8,702 nt of DNA, taken from the NCBI GenBank assembly GCA_028870615.1, contig JAGWPH010000135.1:1-8702 (forward strand), read 5' to 3'. This document shows, piece after piece, positions 1-7,136 of this stretch. Made by a program: the position numbers and the translations under genes. Within the stretch, counting starts at the first letter, position 1; every line of letters starts with the position of its first letter. The DNA comes from Betaproteobacteria bacterium (GTDB taxonomy: Bacteria > Pseudomonadota > Gammaproteobacteria > Burkholderiales > Ferrovaceae). A model generated the notes under the pieces. The model saw only the letters and a list, made by a program, of their open reading frames with translations, did no database searches and was not told where the DNA came from.

Positions 1-2130
1 CCCGAAGTTGAGAATCTGGCTAACGATGTCCGCCGGCAAGAAAGCAAAGGAAGTGCCTGGAAACTTCTCCGGCAGAATCGTCCTAAATGTCCTGACGTAA
101 TCCTCGGTAGGTGAATGTGTTGCATTAAGCGAGATCAGGATGTCGCCATCTTCAGGGCCAATCGTTCCGGTGTTGCTATAGGCCGTGTTGATGCCACTGA
201 CGGACAGGCCAATGTTGTCCATGATGGTTTCTGTTTCTTCTTGTGGGATGTGTTTGCGAATTTCACTCTCAATTCCGTCAAACAGGCTGGCAGTTTCTTC
301 CACCCGTGTCCCTACCTGGGCACGCACGTGGAGTTTGATCTGGCCCCCGTCAACGGAGGGAAAGAAATTACGTCCCAGAAACGGCAACAGAAGGAAAGAC
401 AACACCACAACCGCCATATACCCGGGAATGAACCGACTACGGTTGTCCACCGCCATCTGAAGCAAACCAACATACTGCCTGCGCACGTGCGAGAAACGCT
501 GCTCAAACCCGCGCTGAAAGCGCATCAAAGCAAATTTAAGCTGATGAGGGATCGCCCTGGCACGGTGCGTGGGATCCACGACCCACTGTTCGTGCAACGA
601 AGCATGTTTCATCTCTTCATGGGATTTGAGCAAAAAATTTGCCATGGTGGGCACAAAAGTCTGCGACAGCACGAACGATGCAATCATGGCAAATACCACG
701 GCCTCTGCCATTGGCACAAACAGGTAGCGCGGTACCCCCGTCAGAAAAAACATCGGAATGAACACGATGCAAATGCTGAACGTGGACACAAACGCCGGTT
801 GCACGATCTGACTCGCGCCATCCACAATGGCATCACGCACCCCTTTACCCTCTTCCAGATGGTGGTTGATGTTTTCGATCATCACGGTGGCATCGTCTAC
901 CAGAATCCCTACCGCCAGCGCCAATCCCCCCAGGGTCATTACATTCATGGTCTCGCCGAGCGCAGCGAGCGTTGCAATAGAACAAAGGATGGCCAGCGGA
1001 ATGGACGCCGCGATAATCAAGGTCGACCGCCAACTGCCCAGAAACAACAAAATCATCAAACTGGTCAAGGCGGCGGCAATCACTCCTTCCCGGATAACGC
1101 CATTGATGGAAGCCTTCACGAAAAGCGACTGGTCAGCAAGCGCAACCAGATTAAGTCCGTCGGGAAGCGTTTCCTTGAGCTTGGGTATCATGTCGCGCAC
1201 GCCCTTGATGATATCCAGCGTAGATGCAGCACCATTTTTAAGAACGGTCAGCAGTACAGCACGACCGCCATCCACCCGCACAATGTTGATTTGGGGCGGG
1301 TAACCATCCCGCACATGGGCCACGTCCCGCATAAAGATCGTGGTGCCATTGGCCTGGGGAATGGGGGATTTGTCGTTGACCTGCTTGATGGGGATGCTGT
1401 TCAGAATATCAAATTCATCGGGACTGTTATTGATCTTGATGTTGTATTCAAACAGGCCAATTTTTTGGGTGCCTGCGGGAATGATCTGGTTCTGCGCTGC
1501 CAATGCACGACTCACATCCTCTGGAGACACCCCTTTGGACTGCATGGCCTTTGGATCCAGATCGATCTGAATCTGCCTGACTTTACCGCCGTAGGGCGAC
1601 GGCATTGCGCTACCAGGAACCGTGGCAAGTTGCGGCCGAATAAAGTTCTGCCCCAAATCAAACAATGTTTGTTCCGGAATCGTCCTGCTTGAAAGGGCCA
1701 GCTGCAAGATCGGTACTGTTGCGGCGTTGTAATTGAGGATCAGCGGCGGGGTGATCCCGGGCGGCAATAATTTCAGCACAGTCTGTGAAATGGAAGTCAC
1801 CTGAGCTGTCGCCGTGCGAATATCCACCGTGGGCTGAAAAAAGATTTTGACGACGCCGTAACCTGGCAGTGATTGCGATTCGATGTGCTCGATATCGTTC
1901 ACCGTGGAAGTCAGGGCACGCTCATAAGCATAAATCACCCGACCGGACATATCGTCCGGCTGCATCCCTGTGTAAGTCCAAACAGCACTGATGACCGGAA
2001 TCCGGATGTCCGGAAAAATATCAGTGGGCGTACGCAAAATGGAAAGTACGCCAAAAATAAGGATCAGCAGCGCAAACACTATAAAAGTGTAGGGGCGGCT
2101 CAAAGCCAGCCTGACGATCCCTGACATCAT
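1..2130 (-). CDS. RND-family efflux transporter permease subunit (AcrB/HAE1-like), 3' end beyond the window
   Basis: Inner-membrane, proton-driven export pump of the RND superfamily. Such pumps normally work as trimers with a periplasmic adaptor and an outer-membrane channel. The first 710 codons are visible and open to the left edge; full-length members have about 1,030-1,080 residues. Hydrophobic segments fit TM1 (about 13-32), TM2 to TM6 (346-366, 370-391, 395-420, 447-465, 474-500) and TM7 (568-587). A large periplasmic domain lies at about 33-345 and a second one begins after TM7. TM4 carries GILVDDATVMIEN with D412 and D413, matching the proton-relay pair D407/D408 of AcrB. FFPSVDGGQ follows TM7. 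The TM6-TM7 linker (about 501-567) is roughly 25 residues longer than in AcrB and rich in His and Arg. The start is the first of two tandem ATGs, because AAGGGG lies 8 bases upstream. No adaptor gene is upstream, where trpC sits. Substrate is unknown; the visible part does not separate drug from other HAE1-like pumps. The family call is secure. Confidence 0.93.
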   Translation of the reverse strand, partial: MMSGIVRLALSRPYTFIVFALLILIFGVLSILRTPTDIFPDIRIPVISAVWTYTGMQPDDMSGRVIYAYERALTSTVNDIEHIESQSLPGYGVVKIFFQPTVDIRTATAQVTSISQTVLKLLPPGITPPLILNYNAATVPILQLALSSRTIPEQTLFDLGQNFIRPQLATVPGSAMPSPYGGKVRQIQIDLDPKAMQSKGVSPEDVSRALAAQNQIIPAGTQKIGLFEYNIKINNSPDEFDILNSIPIKQVNDKSPIPQANGTTIFMRDVAHVRDGYPPQINIVRVDGGRAVLLTVLKNGAASTLDIIKGVRDMIPKLKETLPDGLNLVALADQSLFVKASINGVIREGVIAAALTSLMILLFLGSWRSTLIIAASIPLAILCSIATLAALGETMNVMTLGGLALAVGILVDDATVMIENINHHLEEGKGVRDAIVDGASQIVQPAFVSTFSICIVFIPMFFLTGVPRYLFVPMAEAVVFAMIASFVLSQTFVPTMANFLLKSHEEMKHASLHEQWVVDPTHRARAIPHQLKFALMRFQRGFEQRFSHVRRQYVGLLQMAVDNRSRFIPGYMAVVVLSFLLLPFLGRNFFPSVDGGQIKLHVRAQVGTRVEETASLFDGIESEIRKHIPQEETETIMDNIGLSVSGINTAYSNTGTIGPEDGDILISLNATHSPTEDYVRTFRTILPEKFPGTSFAFLPADIVSQILNFG

Positions 2131-2259
2131 AGAAGATTCCCCTTGTTCAACATGGGCCTACGCCGCCGTTTGGTCAAACTGCGGATTTTGCCACCCTTTC
2201 CCGACAAGGCGCTGTAACCAATTGTATATCCGAGCAAAATGATACACTCTCGGAGCAAC
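2131..2259. other. Intergenic gap between trpC and the RND gene
   Basis: These 129 bases separate the trpC stop from the RND start, both on the minus strand. The RND ribosome binding site (AAGGGG, minus strand) lies at about 2139-2144. An inverted repeat, TCCGAG (2229-2234) with CTCGGA (2249-2254) and a 14-base loop, sits just after trpC. It has no following U-run on the minus strand, so it is at best a weak or factor-dependent end for the trp transcript. I found -10-like strings on the minus strand (TACAAT, TATCAT) but no partner -35 at proper spacing, so I cannot say whether the pump has its own promoter. Confidence 0.5.
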
Positions 2260-3051
2260 TCAATCCCTGAAAAGTTGAGCCAGTGCGGCGCCTGGATCCG
2301 GTGCACGCATGAAAATTTCGCCGACCAGGAAAGCGTGAACCCCTTGTGCGCGCATCATGGCCACATCGGCGGCGGAAGTGATTCCGCTCTCAGTGATCAA
2401 GATACGGTCAGGGGGCACCCTCTCACGAAGCTGCAGGGTCGTTTCAAGATGGGTTTCAAAAGTCCTGAGGTTTCGGTTATTGATGCCGATCAGCGGAGTC
2501 TTCAGCTTAAGGGCCCTGGCGAGCTCTTCCTCGTCATGAACCTCGACCAGGACAGCCAAACCCAGGGAGTGGGCCAAGTCGGCCAGCGCGACCAGTTGGG
2601 CCTGCGCCAGTACCGCCACGATAAGCAGCAGGGCATCGGCCCCCATGGCACGGGACTCATAGACCTGGTAAGGATCTACAATGAAATCTTTGCGAAGAAC
2701 TGGCAGCATGCAGGCTGACCGGACCGACTGTAGCGCCTCAACCCCCCCCTGAAAATACTCGCGATCTGTCAATACGGACAGGCAGGTTGCGCCATGTTGT
2801 GCATAGCTCATGGCAATCTCGGCAGGCTTGAAATCCTCTCTCAGCACGCCTTTGCTGGGACTGGCCTTTTTGACTTCGGCAATCACCGCAGGCCCTCCCT
2901 GCGCGAGACGCAACCGCAATGCGCCCACAAAATCCCGCAATGGAAGGGCGTTCTGCGCAGCCTCCGCGACGGTTTGGTCTGGAATCCGGCGCTTTGCTGC
3001 GGCGATTTCATGGATTTTGGTGGCCACGATTCTTTGCAGGATGTCGGTCAT
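2260..3051 (-). CDS. trpC: Indole-3-glycerol phosphate synthase (TrpC)
   Basis: Cytoplasmic TIM-barrel enzyme of tryptophan synthesis. It closes the ring of 1-(2-carboxyphenylamino)-1-deoxyribulose 5-phosphate, releasing CO2 and water, to give indole-3-glycerol phosphate. It is monofunctional and normal length (263 residues), not fused to TrpF. The signature [12 protein letters not shown] supplies E59 and K61. LRKDF supplies the catalytic Lys (K121), LVEVHDEEE supplies E170, GINNRNL supplies N191, and ITESGI supplies S222. The phosphate-binding FLVGEIFM follows. These match the known active-site residues of the family. An in-frame ATG four codons upstream (3061-3063) also exists. I prefer 3051 because GGAG lies 6 bases before it and its ATG overlaps the trpD stop as ATGA, which suggests translational coupling. 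TrpC acts directly after the PRA isomerase TrpF, which is not in the window. Confidence 0.97.
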   Translation of the reverse strand: MTDILQRIVATKIHEIAAAKRRIPDQTVAEAAQNALPLRDFVGALRLRLAQGGPAVIAEVKKASPSKGVLREDFKPAEIAMSYAQHGATCLSVLTDREYFQGGVEALQSVRSACMLPVLRKDFIVDPYQVYESRAMGADALLLIVAVLAQAQLVALADLAHSLGLAVLVEVHDEEELARALKLKTPLIGINNRNLRTFETHLETTLQLRERVPPDRILITESGITSAADVAMMRAQGVHAFLVGEIFMRAPDPGAALAQLFRD

Positions 3052-4067
3052 TTGCGACTCCATGCAATCAGGGCATCGAGACGTTGCCGGGCATGGCCTG
3101 CGGCAATGGCCGATCGCGCAATCCCGACGCCCTCCCTGAGGTCGCGCGCCAGCCCGGCCACATAGAGGGCGGCTCCTGCGTTCAGCACCACAATTTCAAG
3201 TGCCGGTCCAGAACGATCATCCAGCACCATTTCCAGCAACTCGCGGGATTCCTGGGCATTCTTGACCAGAATGCCGTTGAGCGGGGCAGAGGTCAAACCC
3301 ACATCTTCGGGTGTGAGAATGTACTCCCTGATTTTTCCATCCTTCAGTTCGGCCACGTGAGTTGGGCCGGACAAGGTGATCTCGTCCAGGCCATCACTGC
3401 CGTGAACCACCAGGGCATGACGGCTTCCCAGCCTGTGTAACACCCCAGCCAGGGTTCCAGTCAGGTGCGGGCTGAAAACTCCCAGTAACTGGTTGGGTGC
3501 TCCGGCCGGGTTGGTAAGGGGCCCTAACAGATTAAACAGGGTACGTACCCCCAATTCCTTGCGCACCGGCGCCGAATAGCGCATGGCAGTGTGGTGATTA
3601 GGCGCGAACATGAATCCCAACCCAAACTTGCGCAGCGATTGCGCCACTCTCTCCGGCTTGATCTCGGTGACCGCAATCCCCAACGATTCCAGCACATCGG
3701 CGCTACCCGTCGTGGACGAGACTGAACGCCCGCCATGCTTGGCCACGTGGGCGCCTGCTGCGGCTGCCACAAAAGCTGCCGTGGTGGAAATGTTAAATGT
3801 GTGCATGCCGTCACCACCGGTACCACAGGTATCCACCACATGATCCAACCCTGTCGTGTCCACCCGAACCGATAGACCGCGCATCACCTCGGCGGCAGCT
3901 GCAAGTTCGGTAATGGTCTCCCCTTTGGCACGCAAGGCCGTGACGATCCCTGCCGTTTGGATTGGTGTGGTTTCCCCCGTCATGATGCCAGTCATCACCG
4001 CGAGCATTTGCTCGCGGGACAAATCATTGCCTGCCAGCAGGGTGTTGAGTGCGTCTTTAGGGGTCAC
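3048..4067 (-). CDS. trpD: Anthranilate phosphoribosyltransferase (TrpD)
   Basis: Cytoplasmic enzyme that joins anthranilate to PRPP, giving phosphoribosyl-anthranilate and pyrophosphate, the second committed step of tryptophan synthesis. At 339 residues it is normal length and has no fused TrpG domain. In order: a helical N-terminal domain (about 1-70); the PRPP-binding CGTGGDG (81-87) and NIST (92-95); KHGGRSVSS (110-118); [10 protein letters not shown] (121-130); [19 protein letters not shown] (155-173), holding the His, Tyr and Arg that contact anthranilate in known structures; NLLGPLTNP; and the Mg-binding D228-E229 in GLDEITL. The loop usually reads KHGNR, so G113 replaces the common Asn, and TTG replaces the common S(K/S)SG. 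The start is GTG at 4067-4065, overlapping the upstream osmC-like stop as GTGA. This places it second in a three-gene unit and suggests coupled translation. Confidence 0.97.
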   Translation of the reverse strand: MTPKDALNTLLAGNDLSREQMLAVMTGIMTGETTPIQTAGIVTALRAKGETITELAAAAEVMRGLSVRVDTTGLDHVVDTCGTGGDGMHTFNISTTAAFVAAAAGAHVAKHGGRSVSSTTGSADVLESLGIAVTEIKPERVAQSLRKFGLGFMFAPNHHTAMRYSAPVRKELGVRTLFNLLGPLTNPAGAPNQLLGVFSPHLTGTLAGVLHRLGSRHALVVHGSDGLDEITLSGPTHVAELKDGKIREYILTPEDVGLTSAPLNGILVKNAQESRELLEMVLDDRSGPALEIVVLNAGAALYVAGLARDLREGVGIARSAIAAGHARQRLDALIAWSRK

Positions 4068-4486
4068 GCAGCAACTTCCAGAATTTCAAAATCGTGGGTC
4101 AACACTGCGGTTTTGGCGAGCATGATGCTGGCCGAACAGTATTTTTCGGCCGACAGGTCGATCGCCCGGCTCACCAGCTCAGGCTTGAGGTGGCGCCCCG
4201 TTACAATAAAGTGAAAGTGGATTTTTGTAAAAACCTTGGGGTCCGCTTCGGCTCGCTCGGAAACCAGCTCGACCACGCAATCGGTGACATCGGCACGAGA
4301 ACGCTTGAGGATCAGGACCACGTCGTAAGCAGTACAGCCTCCGGCTCCAATCAACATGGCCTCCATGGGACGCACTCCCAAGTTGCGCCCCCCTGCCTCA
4401 GGCGCGCCATCCATCAGAAAAGTGTGGCCGCTGCCACTCTCACCTAAAAAGCTCATGCCCTCCACCCATTTCACGCGCGCTTTCAT
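4064..4486 (-). CDS. OsmC family protein (YhfA-like peroxidase-fold protein)
   Basis: A 140-residue OsmC-fold protein. Characterised OsmC and Ohr proteins reduce organic hydroperoxides with a redox pair of cysteines. Here the two expected cysteines are present: C51 in the helix-start motif IGAGGCTAYDV and C117 in EKYCSASIML. The N-terminal strand pattern (MKARVKWVEGMSFLGES) and the RPMEAML segment before the first cysteine also fit. The spacing and sequence look more like the YhfA branch, whose role is poorly defined, than like Ohr; this is a judgement by eye. The first ATG is used and has a purine-rich GGGGAAAGG just upstream. It is the first gene of the unit with trpD and trpC and diverges from rplM. 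Its place ahead of tryptophan genes does not by itself reveal a function. There is no signal peptide, so it is cytoplasmic. Confidence 0.9.
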   Translation of the reverse strand: MKARVKWVEGMSFLGESGSGHTFLMDGAPEAGGRNLGVRPMEAMLIGAGGCTAYDVVLILKRSRADVTDCVVELVSERAEADPKVFTKIHFHFIVTGRHLKPELVSRAIDLSAEKYCSASIMLAKTAVLTHDFEILEVAA

Positions 4487-4514
4487 TGCCTTTCCCCACC
4501 ATCCTTAAACGCCC

Positions 4515-4544
4515 ATTATAGCCAGCCCCGCCCATGATTTGGAA
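4515..4544 (-). promoter_or_regulatory. Probable sigma-70 promoter for osmC-trpD-trpC
   Basis: Read on the minus strand, a perfect TATAAT occupies 4520-4515, about 29 bases before the osmC ATG. The best -35 at 18-base spacing is TTCCAA (4544-4539), only 3 of 6 consensus matches. It is therefore a good -10 with a weak -35, which could mean moderate or activator-assisted use. The predicted start near 4508 gives a leader of about 20 bases. There is no room for a trp attenuator or leader peptide. Confidence 0.55.
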
Positions 4545-4550
4545 TGCGAA

Positions 4551-4580
4551 TTGACAGGCCTGCCGAGCTGGCACTATAAT
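4551..4580 (+). promoter_or_regulatory. Full-consensus sigma-70 promoter for rplM-rpsI
   Basis: TTGACA (4551-4556) and TATAAT (4575-4580) both match the sigma-70 consensus at every base, with an 18-base spacer. The predicted start is near 4587, leaving a leader of about 27 bases before the rplM ATG. A promoter this strong suits a ribosomal protein operon. Its -35 sits 6 bases from the weak -35 of the divergent osmC promoter, so the two polymerase footprints would overlap. Confidence 0.88.
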
Positions 4581-4613
4581 TGCCGGCTCATTTCATTGAA
4601 GACCATTGCCGTT

Positions 4614-5042
4614 ATGAAAACCTTTTCCGCCAAGGCGCACGAAGTTCAACGCGACTGGTTTATTGTCGATGCCACGGACCGCATCCTCGGTCGCCTTGCC
4701 AGCCAGATTGCGCTCCGCCTGCGTGGGAAGCATAAAGCCATTTTCACCCCCCATGTGGATACGGGTGACTTTGTCATCGTCGTCAATGCCAAGAAAATCC
4801 GCGTTACTGGCAATAAGGGCGAAGACAAGATGTACTACCGCCACTCCGGCTATCCCGGCGGAATTTATGAAACCAACTTCAACAAGCTGCGTGCCCGGCA
4901 TCCCACACGCGTGCTGGAAAAGGCGGTCAAAGGCATGTTGCCCAAAGGTCCCTTGGGCTATGCCATGATCAAAAAAATGAAAATATATGCGGGTGCTGAA
5001 CATCCGCACGCGGCACAACAACCCAAGCCCCTGGAAATCTGA
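4614..5042 (+). CDS. rplM: 50S ribosomal protein L13 (uL13)
   Basis: Ribosomal large-subunit protein that binds 23S rRNA early in assembly. The 142-residue product has the standard length and recognisable family sequence: MKTFSAK at the start, the [16 protein letters not shown] block, [27 protein letters not shown], and the C-terminal [14 protein letters not shown] segment with the basic KKMKIYAG next to it. An in-frame ATG further upstream (4539) is rejected because it lies before the promoter and lengthens the protein by 25 non-family residues. The chosen ATG has only a weak GAAG-like site about 10 bases upstream. It is the first gene of the rplM-rpsI operon, and only 7 bases separate its stop from the rpsI start. 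Confidence 0.98.
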   Translation: MKTFSAKAHEVQRDWFIVDATDRILGRLASQIALRLRGKHKAIFTPHVDTGDFVIVVNAKKIRVTGNKGEDKMYYRHSGYPGGIYETNFNKLRARHPTRVLEKAVKGMLPKGPLGYAMIKKMKIYAGAEHPHAAQQPKPLEI

Positions 5043-5049
5043 GGTTCCC

Positions 5050-5442
5050 ATGATCGGTGACTATTACTATGGTACGGGCAGGCGCAAAAGCGCAACCGCC
5101 CGTGTGTTTCTTAAAGTGGGTTCTGGCAATTTTGAAGTCAATGGCAAAACACTGGAACAGTATTTCTCGCGCGAGACTGGACGTATGGTGGTACGCCAAC
5201 CGCTTGAGCTCACCAACAACCTGACTGGATTTGACATTCGGGTCAACGTTATCGGTGGTGGTGAATCCGGGCAGGCCGGCGCCGTGCGTCACGGCATTAC
5301 CCGAGCCCTGATCGACTTCAACCCTGAGCTCAAGTCTACGCTCAAACAAGCAGGGTTGGTCACCCGCGATGCACGCGAAGTGGAACGGAAAAAGGTCGGC
5401 CTGCACAAAGCCCGTCGCCGCAAACAGTTCAGCAAGCGCTGA
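5050..5442 (+). CDS. rpsI: 30S ribosomal protein S9 (uS9)
   Basis: Small-subunit ribosomal protein whose C-terminal tail reaches toward the P-site tRNA. The 130-residue product matches the bacterial norm. Visible family features are [17 protein letters not shown] near the start, [14 protein letters not shown] in the middle, and a basic tail ending RRRKQFSKR with the conserved terminal KR. An in-frame ATG at 4987 lies inside rplM and is rejected. The ATG at 5050 has GAGG (5041-5044) overlapping the rplM stop codon, so the two genes are very likely translated together. A strong terminator starts 16 bases after the stop. Confidence 0.98.
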   Translation: MIGDYYYGTGRRKSATARVFLKVGSGNFEVNGKTLEQYFSRETGRMVVRQPLELTNNLTGFDIRVNVIGGGESGQAGAVRHGITRALIDFNPELKSTLKQAGLVTRDAREVERKKVGLHKARRRKQFSKR

Positions 5443-5458
5443 GCACCGCAGCAACGAG

Positions 5459-5490
5459 ACAAAAAGCCGGCTTTCATGCCGGCTTTTTGT
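5459..5490. terminator. Intrinsic terminator after rpsI, symmetrical in form
   Basis: ACAAAAAGCCGGC (5459-5471) pairs perfectly with GCCGGCTTTTTGT (5478-5490), giving a 13-bp stem around a TTTCAT loop. The 5' arm has an A-run and the 3' arm a T-run, so the structure can terminate rpsI transcription on the plus strand and has the form of a bidirectional terminator. No opposing gene lies nearby. It separates rplM-rpsI from argC. Confidence 0.95.
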
Positions 5491-5502
5491 TACCGTTATA
5501 AT
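5473..5502 (+). promoter_or_regulatory. Probable argC promoter, abutting the terminator
   Basis: A perfect TATAAT lies at 5497-5502, only 6 bases past the terminator stem. The best -35 at 18-base spacing is TTCATG (5473-5478), 3 of 6 matches, and it falls in the terminator loop and the first base of its 3' arm. The -10 call is good and the -35 call weak. The predicted start near 5509 gives a leader of about 20 bases before the argC ATG. No operator is recognisable. Confidence 0.6.
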
Positions 5503-5529
5503 GAACTCATTCAGAGGCGGGAATTGATC

Positions 5530-6561
5530 ATGATCACGGCTGGAATTGTTGGTGGCACGGGATATACGGGTATAGAACTGCTCCGGCTGTTGGCGCAGCA
5601 TCCCGAAGTGCACATCCATGCCATCACTTCACGCAAGGAAGCAGGACAACCCGTGGCGGCCCTTTTCCCCAGCCTGCGTGGCCACATTGACCTGGCTTTC
5701 AGCGACCCCGCCCAAACCTCCCTGGACCAATGCAACCTGGTTTTCTTTGCCACTCCCAACGGGATTGCCATGGAACAGGCCCGTAACTTGATTCAGGCCG
5801 GTGTGCGGATCATCGATCTGGCAGCTGATTTCCGGATCAAGGACGTGTCCCTTTGGGAAAAGTGGTATGGCATGCCCCACGCTTGCCCGGAACTGGTGGC
5901 CGAAGCCGTCTATGGCCTGCCGGAAGTCCACCGCAACGCCATTGCAAGCGCCCGGGTACTGGCCAATCCAGGCTGTTATCCGACGGCCGTACAGTTGGGA
6001 TTTCTGCCCTTGGTGGAAGCCGGTGTGATTGACCCGAACCATCTGATTGCCGATGCCAAATCCGGTGTCTCTGGCGCTGGACGCAAAACTGAAACCCAAC
6101 TCCTGTTTGCCGAGGCAGGCGACAATTTCAAGGCCTACGGCGTTCCCGGCCACAGGCACCTCCCCGAAATCAGCCAAGGCCTCAGCCAAGCCGCAGGCCA
6201 AGCCGTCGGCCTGACCTTCGTACCACATCTTGCCCCGATGATTCGCGGCATTCATGCCACCCTCTACGGACAGGTGCTTCGGACTGAAGTGGATATTCAG
6301 GCTCTCTTTGAAGCGCGTTATGCAAACGAGCCCTTTGTGGATGTGCTTCCGCCCGGAAGTCACCCGGACACGCGTTCGGTACGCGCCTCAAACCTGTGCC
6401 GGATTGCCGTGCATCGGCCCCAGGGCGGCGACACCGTGGTCGTGCTGTCGGTCATCGACAATTTGGTCAAAGGGGCAGCGGGTCAGGCTGTGCACAACAT
6501 GAATTTGATGTTTGGCCTGCCCGAAACCCTGGGGTTGACCCAAGTGCCTGTAATGCCCTGA
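5530..6561 (+). CDS. argC: N-acetyl-gamma-glutamyl-phosphate reductase (ArgC)
   Basis: Cytoplasmic enzyme of arginine synthesis that reduces N-acetyl-glutamyl 5-phosphate with NADPH to the semialdehyde. The 343-residue product has the usual length of the longer bacterial type. [17 protein letters not shown] at the N-terminus is the NADP-binding Rossmann motif. NPGCYPTA contains the catalytic Cys (C149), which forms the thioester in this family. SGVSGAGRK (178-186) and [11 protein letters not shown], with H208 and H210, supply substrate-binding and acid/base residues. [11 protein letters not shown] and a C-terminal return to the nucleotide domain ([19 protein letters not shown]) complete the fold. 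The start at 5530 puts the Rossmann strand at the N-terminus and has GGGAA 6 bases upstream. The in-frame ATG at 5476 lies in the terminator and upstream of the likely transcription start, so it is rejected. No other arg genes are in the window. Confidence 0.98.
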   Translation: MITAGIVGGTGYTGIELLRLLAQHPEVHIHAITSRKEAGQPVAALFPSLRGHIDLAFSDPAQTSLDQCNLVFFATPNGIAMEQARNLIQAGVRIIDLAADFRIKDVSLWEKWYGMPHACPELVAEAVYGLPEVHRNAIASARVLANPGCYPTAVQLGFLPLVEAGVIDPNHLIADAKSGVSGAGRKTETQLLFAEAGDNFKAYGVPGHRHLPEISQGLSQAAGQAVGLTFVPHLAPMIRGIHATLYGQVLRTEVDIQALFEARYANEPFVDVLPPGSHPDTRSVRASNLCRIAVHRPQGGDTVVVLSVIDNLVKGAAGQAVHNMNLMFGLPETLGLTQVPVMP

Positions 6562-6565
6562 AGGT

Positions 6566-6727
6566 ATGAACCACTCCACCCGAGCCGCCAAGGCGGTTAC
6601 AGTGAAATTTCGTGGCTCAACACCGGCAAACCACACCGGCCCCCACCGCTTCACCCCCACCCAAGCGCAACGCTGGTTTTGTACTCGCTATGGGTGGAAC
6701 ACTGCGGCGCAAAATCAGGTAGAATGA
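6566..6727 (+). other. Doubtful 53-codon ORF between argC and erpA
   Basis: An ATG 4 bases after the argC stop opens a 53-residue frame ending at 6725-6727. The product begins MNHSTRAAKAV and ends NTAAQNQVE; it is basic, with no recognisable domain, signal or membrane segment. The AAGG before the ATG (6561-6564) is too close to serve as a normal ribosome binding site, though reinitiation after argC is possible. The stop overlaps the predicted erpA -10. I regard it as more likely chance than gene and recognise no homologue. Confidence 0.15.
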
Positions 6728-6760
6728 CTCCGACTGTCCCGTGCGGCACCCCGTCGCACG
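6720..6760 (+). promoter_or_regulatory. Possible erpA promoter -10 and leader hairpin
   Basis: TAGAAT (6720-6725) is a plausible -10 with no good -35 (only 3 of 6 matches at long spacing), so the promoter may need an activator or may not be real. Downstream, CGTGCG (6740-6745) and CGCACG (6755-6760) form a 6-bp stem, plus a possible G-U pair, around a C-rich loop inside the predicted leader. There is no T-run, so it is not a terminator. Fe-S regulation of erpA by IscR is known in E. coli, but I cannot identify an IscR site here by eye. Confidence 0.35.
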
Positions 6761-6782
6761 CTATGTATAACGGAGTTACTTT

Positions 6783-7136
6783 ATGGATGCGCCTGCTGAA
6801 ATGATGCCTGCACCACTGGTTTTTACGAACAACGCTGCTGACAAGGTCAAACAGCTGATCGATGAGGAAGGCAACTCCGATCTCAAGTTGCGGGTGTTTG
6901 TCACCGGGGGCGGCTGTTCCGGTTTTCAGTACGGATTTACATTTGAAGAAACCTCCAATGCCGATGATACGGTGATGCAGAAGAATGGCGTGTCCCTGTT
7001 GATCGACCCCATGAGCTACCAATACCTGGTCGGCGCTGAGATCGATTACAAGGAAGACCTGGAAGGCGCCCAGTTCATCATTCGCAACCCCAATGCCACG
7101 TCCACCTGTGGCTGCGGATCGTCCTTTTCGGCTTAA
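6783..7136 (+). CDS. erpA: A-type iron-sulfur cluster carrier (ErpA)
   Basis: Cytoplasmic A-type carrier that receives Fe-S clusters from the assembly machinery and delivers them to apoproteins. In E. coli ErpA is needed for the isoprenoid enzymes IspG and IspH. The 117-residue product has the three conserved cysteines: C45 in [13 protein letters not shown], and C109 and C111 in [10 protein letters not shown]. The family block [16 protein letters not shown] comes before them. The C-terminal CGCGSSF and the betaproteobacterial argC-erpA neighbourhood favour ErpA over IscA or SufA, though paralogues are similar. The ATG has GGAG (6772-6775) 7 bases upstream. Its TAA stop overlaps the stop of the convergent nudB gene, so no terminator fits between them. 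Confidence 0.95.
   Translation: MDAPAEMMPAPLVFTNNAADKVKQLIDEEGNSDLKLRVFVTGGGCSGFQYGFTFEETSNADDTVMQKNGVSLLIDPMSYQYLVGAEIDYKEDLEGAQFIIRNPNATSTCGCGSSFSA

Noticed and set aside
115..1692. A 525-codon plus-strand open frame antisense to the RND gene
   Set aside because: Its product is low-complexity, His-, Gln- and Arg-rich with no domain, while the opposite strand encodes a clear RND pump with correct motifs and membrane segments. It is a codon-bias shadow.
2229..2254. Inverted repeat TCCGAG/CTCGGA after trpC as a terminator
   Set aside because: The stem is only 6 bp with a 14-base loop and no U-run follows on the minus strand, so it is not supported as an intrinsic terminator.
4487..4508. A trp attenuator or leader peptide ahead of osmC-trpDC
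   Set aside because: The predicted leader is about 20 bases, with no Trp codons and no alternative hairpins.
4593..5619. Minus-strand open frames opposite rplM, rpsI and the start of argC (4593-5051 and 4969-5619)
   Set aside because: Both lie across well-conserved ribosomal genes, and the second crosses the rpsI terminator. Their products resemble no family I know.
5629..6363. A 244-codon minus-strand open frame opposite argC
   Set aside because: It lies wholly inside argC, has no recognisable domain and no ribosome binding context; argC is unambiguous.
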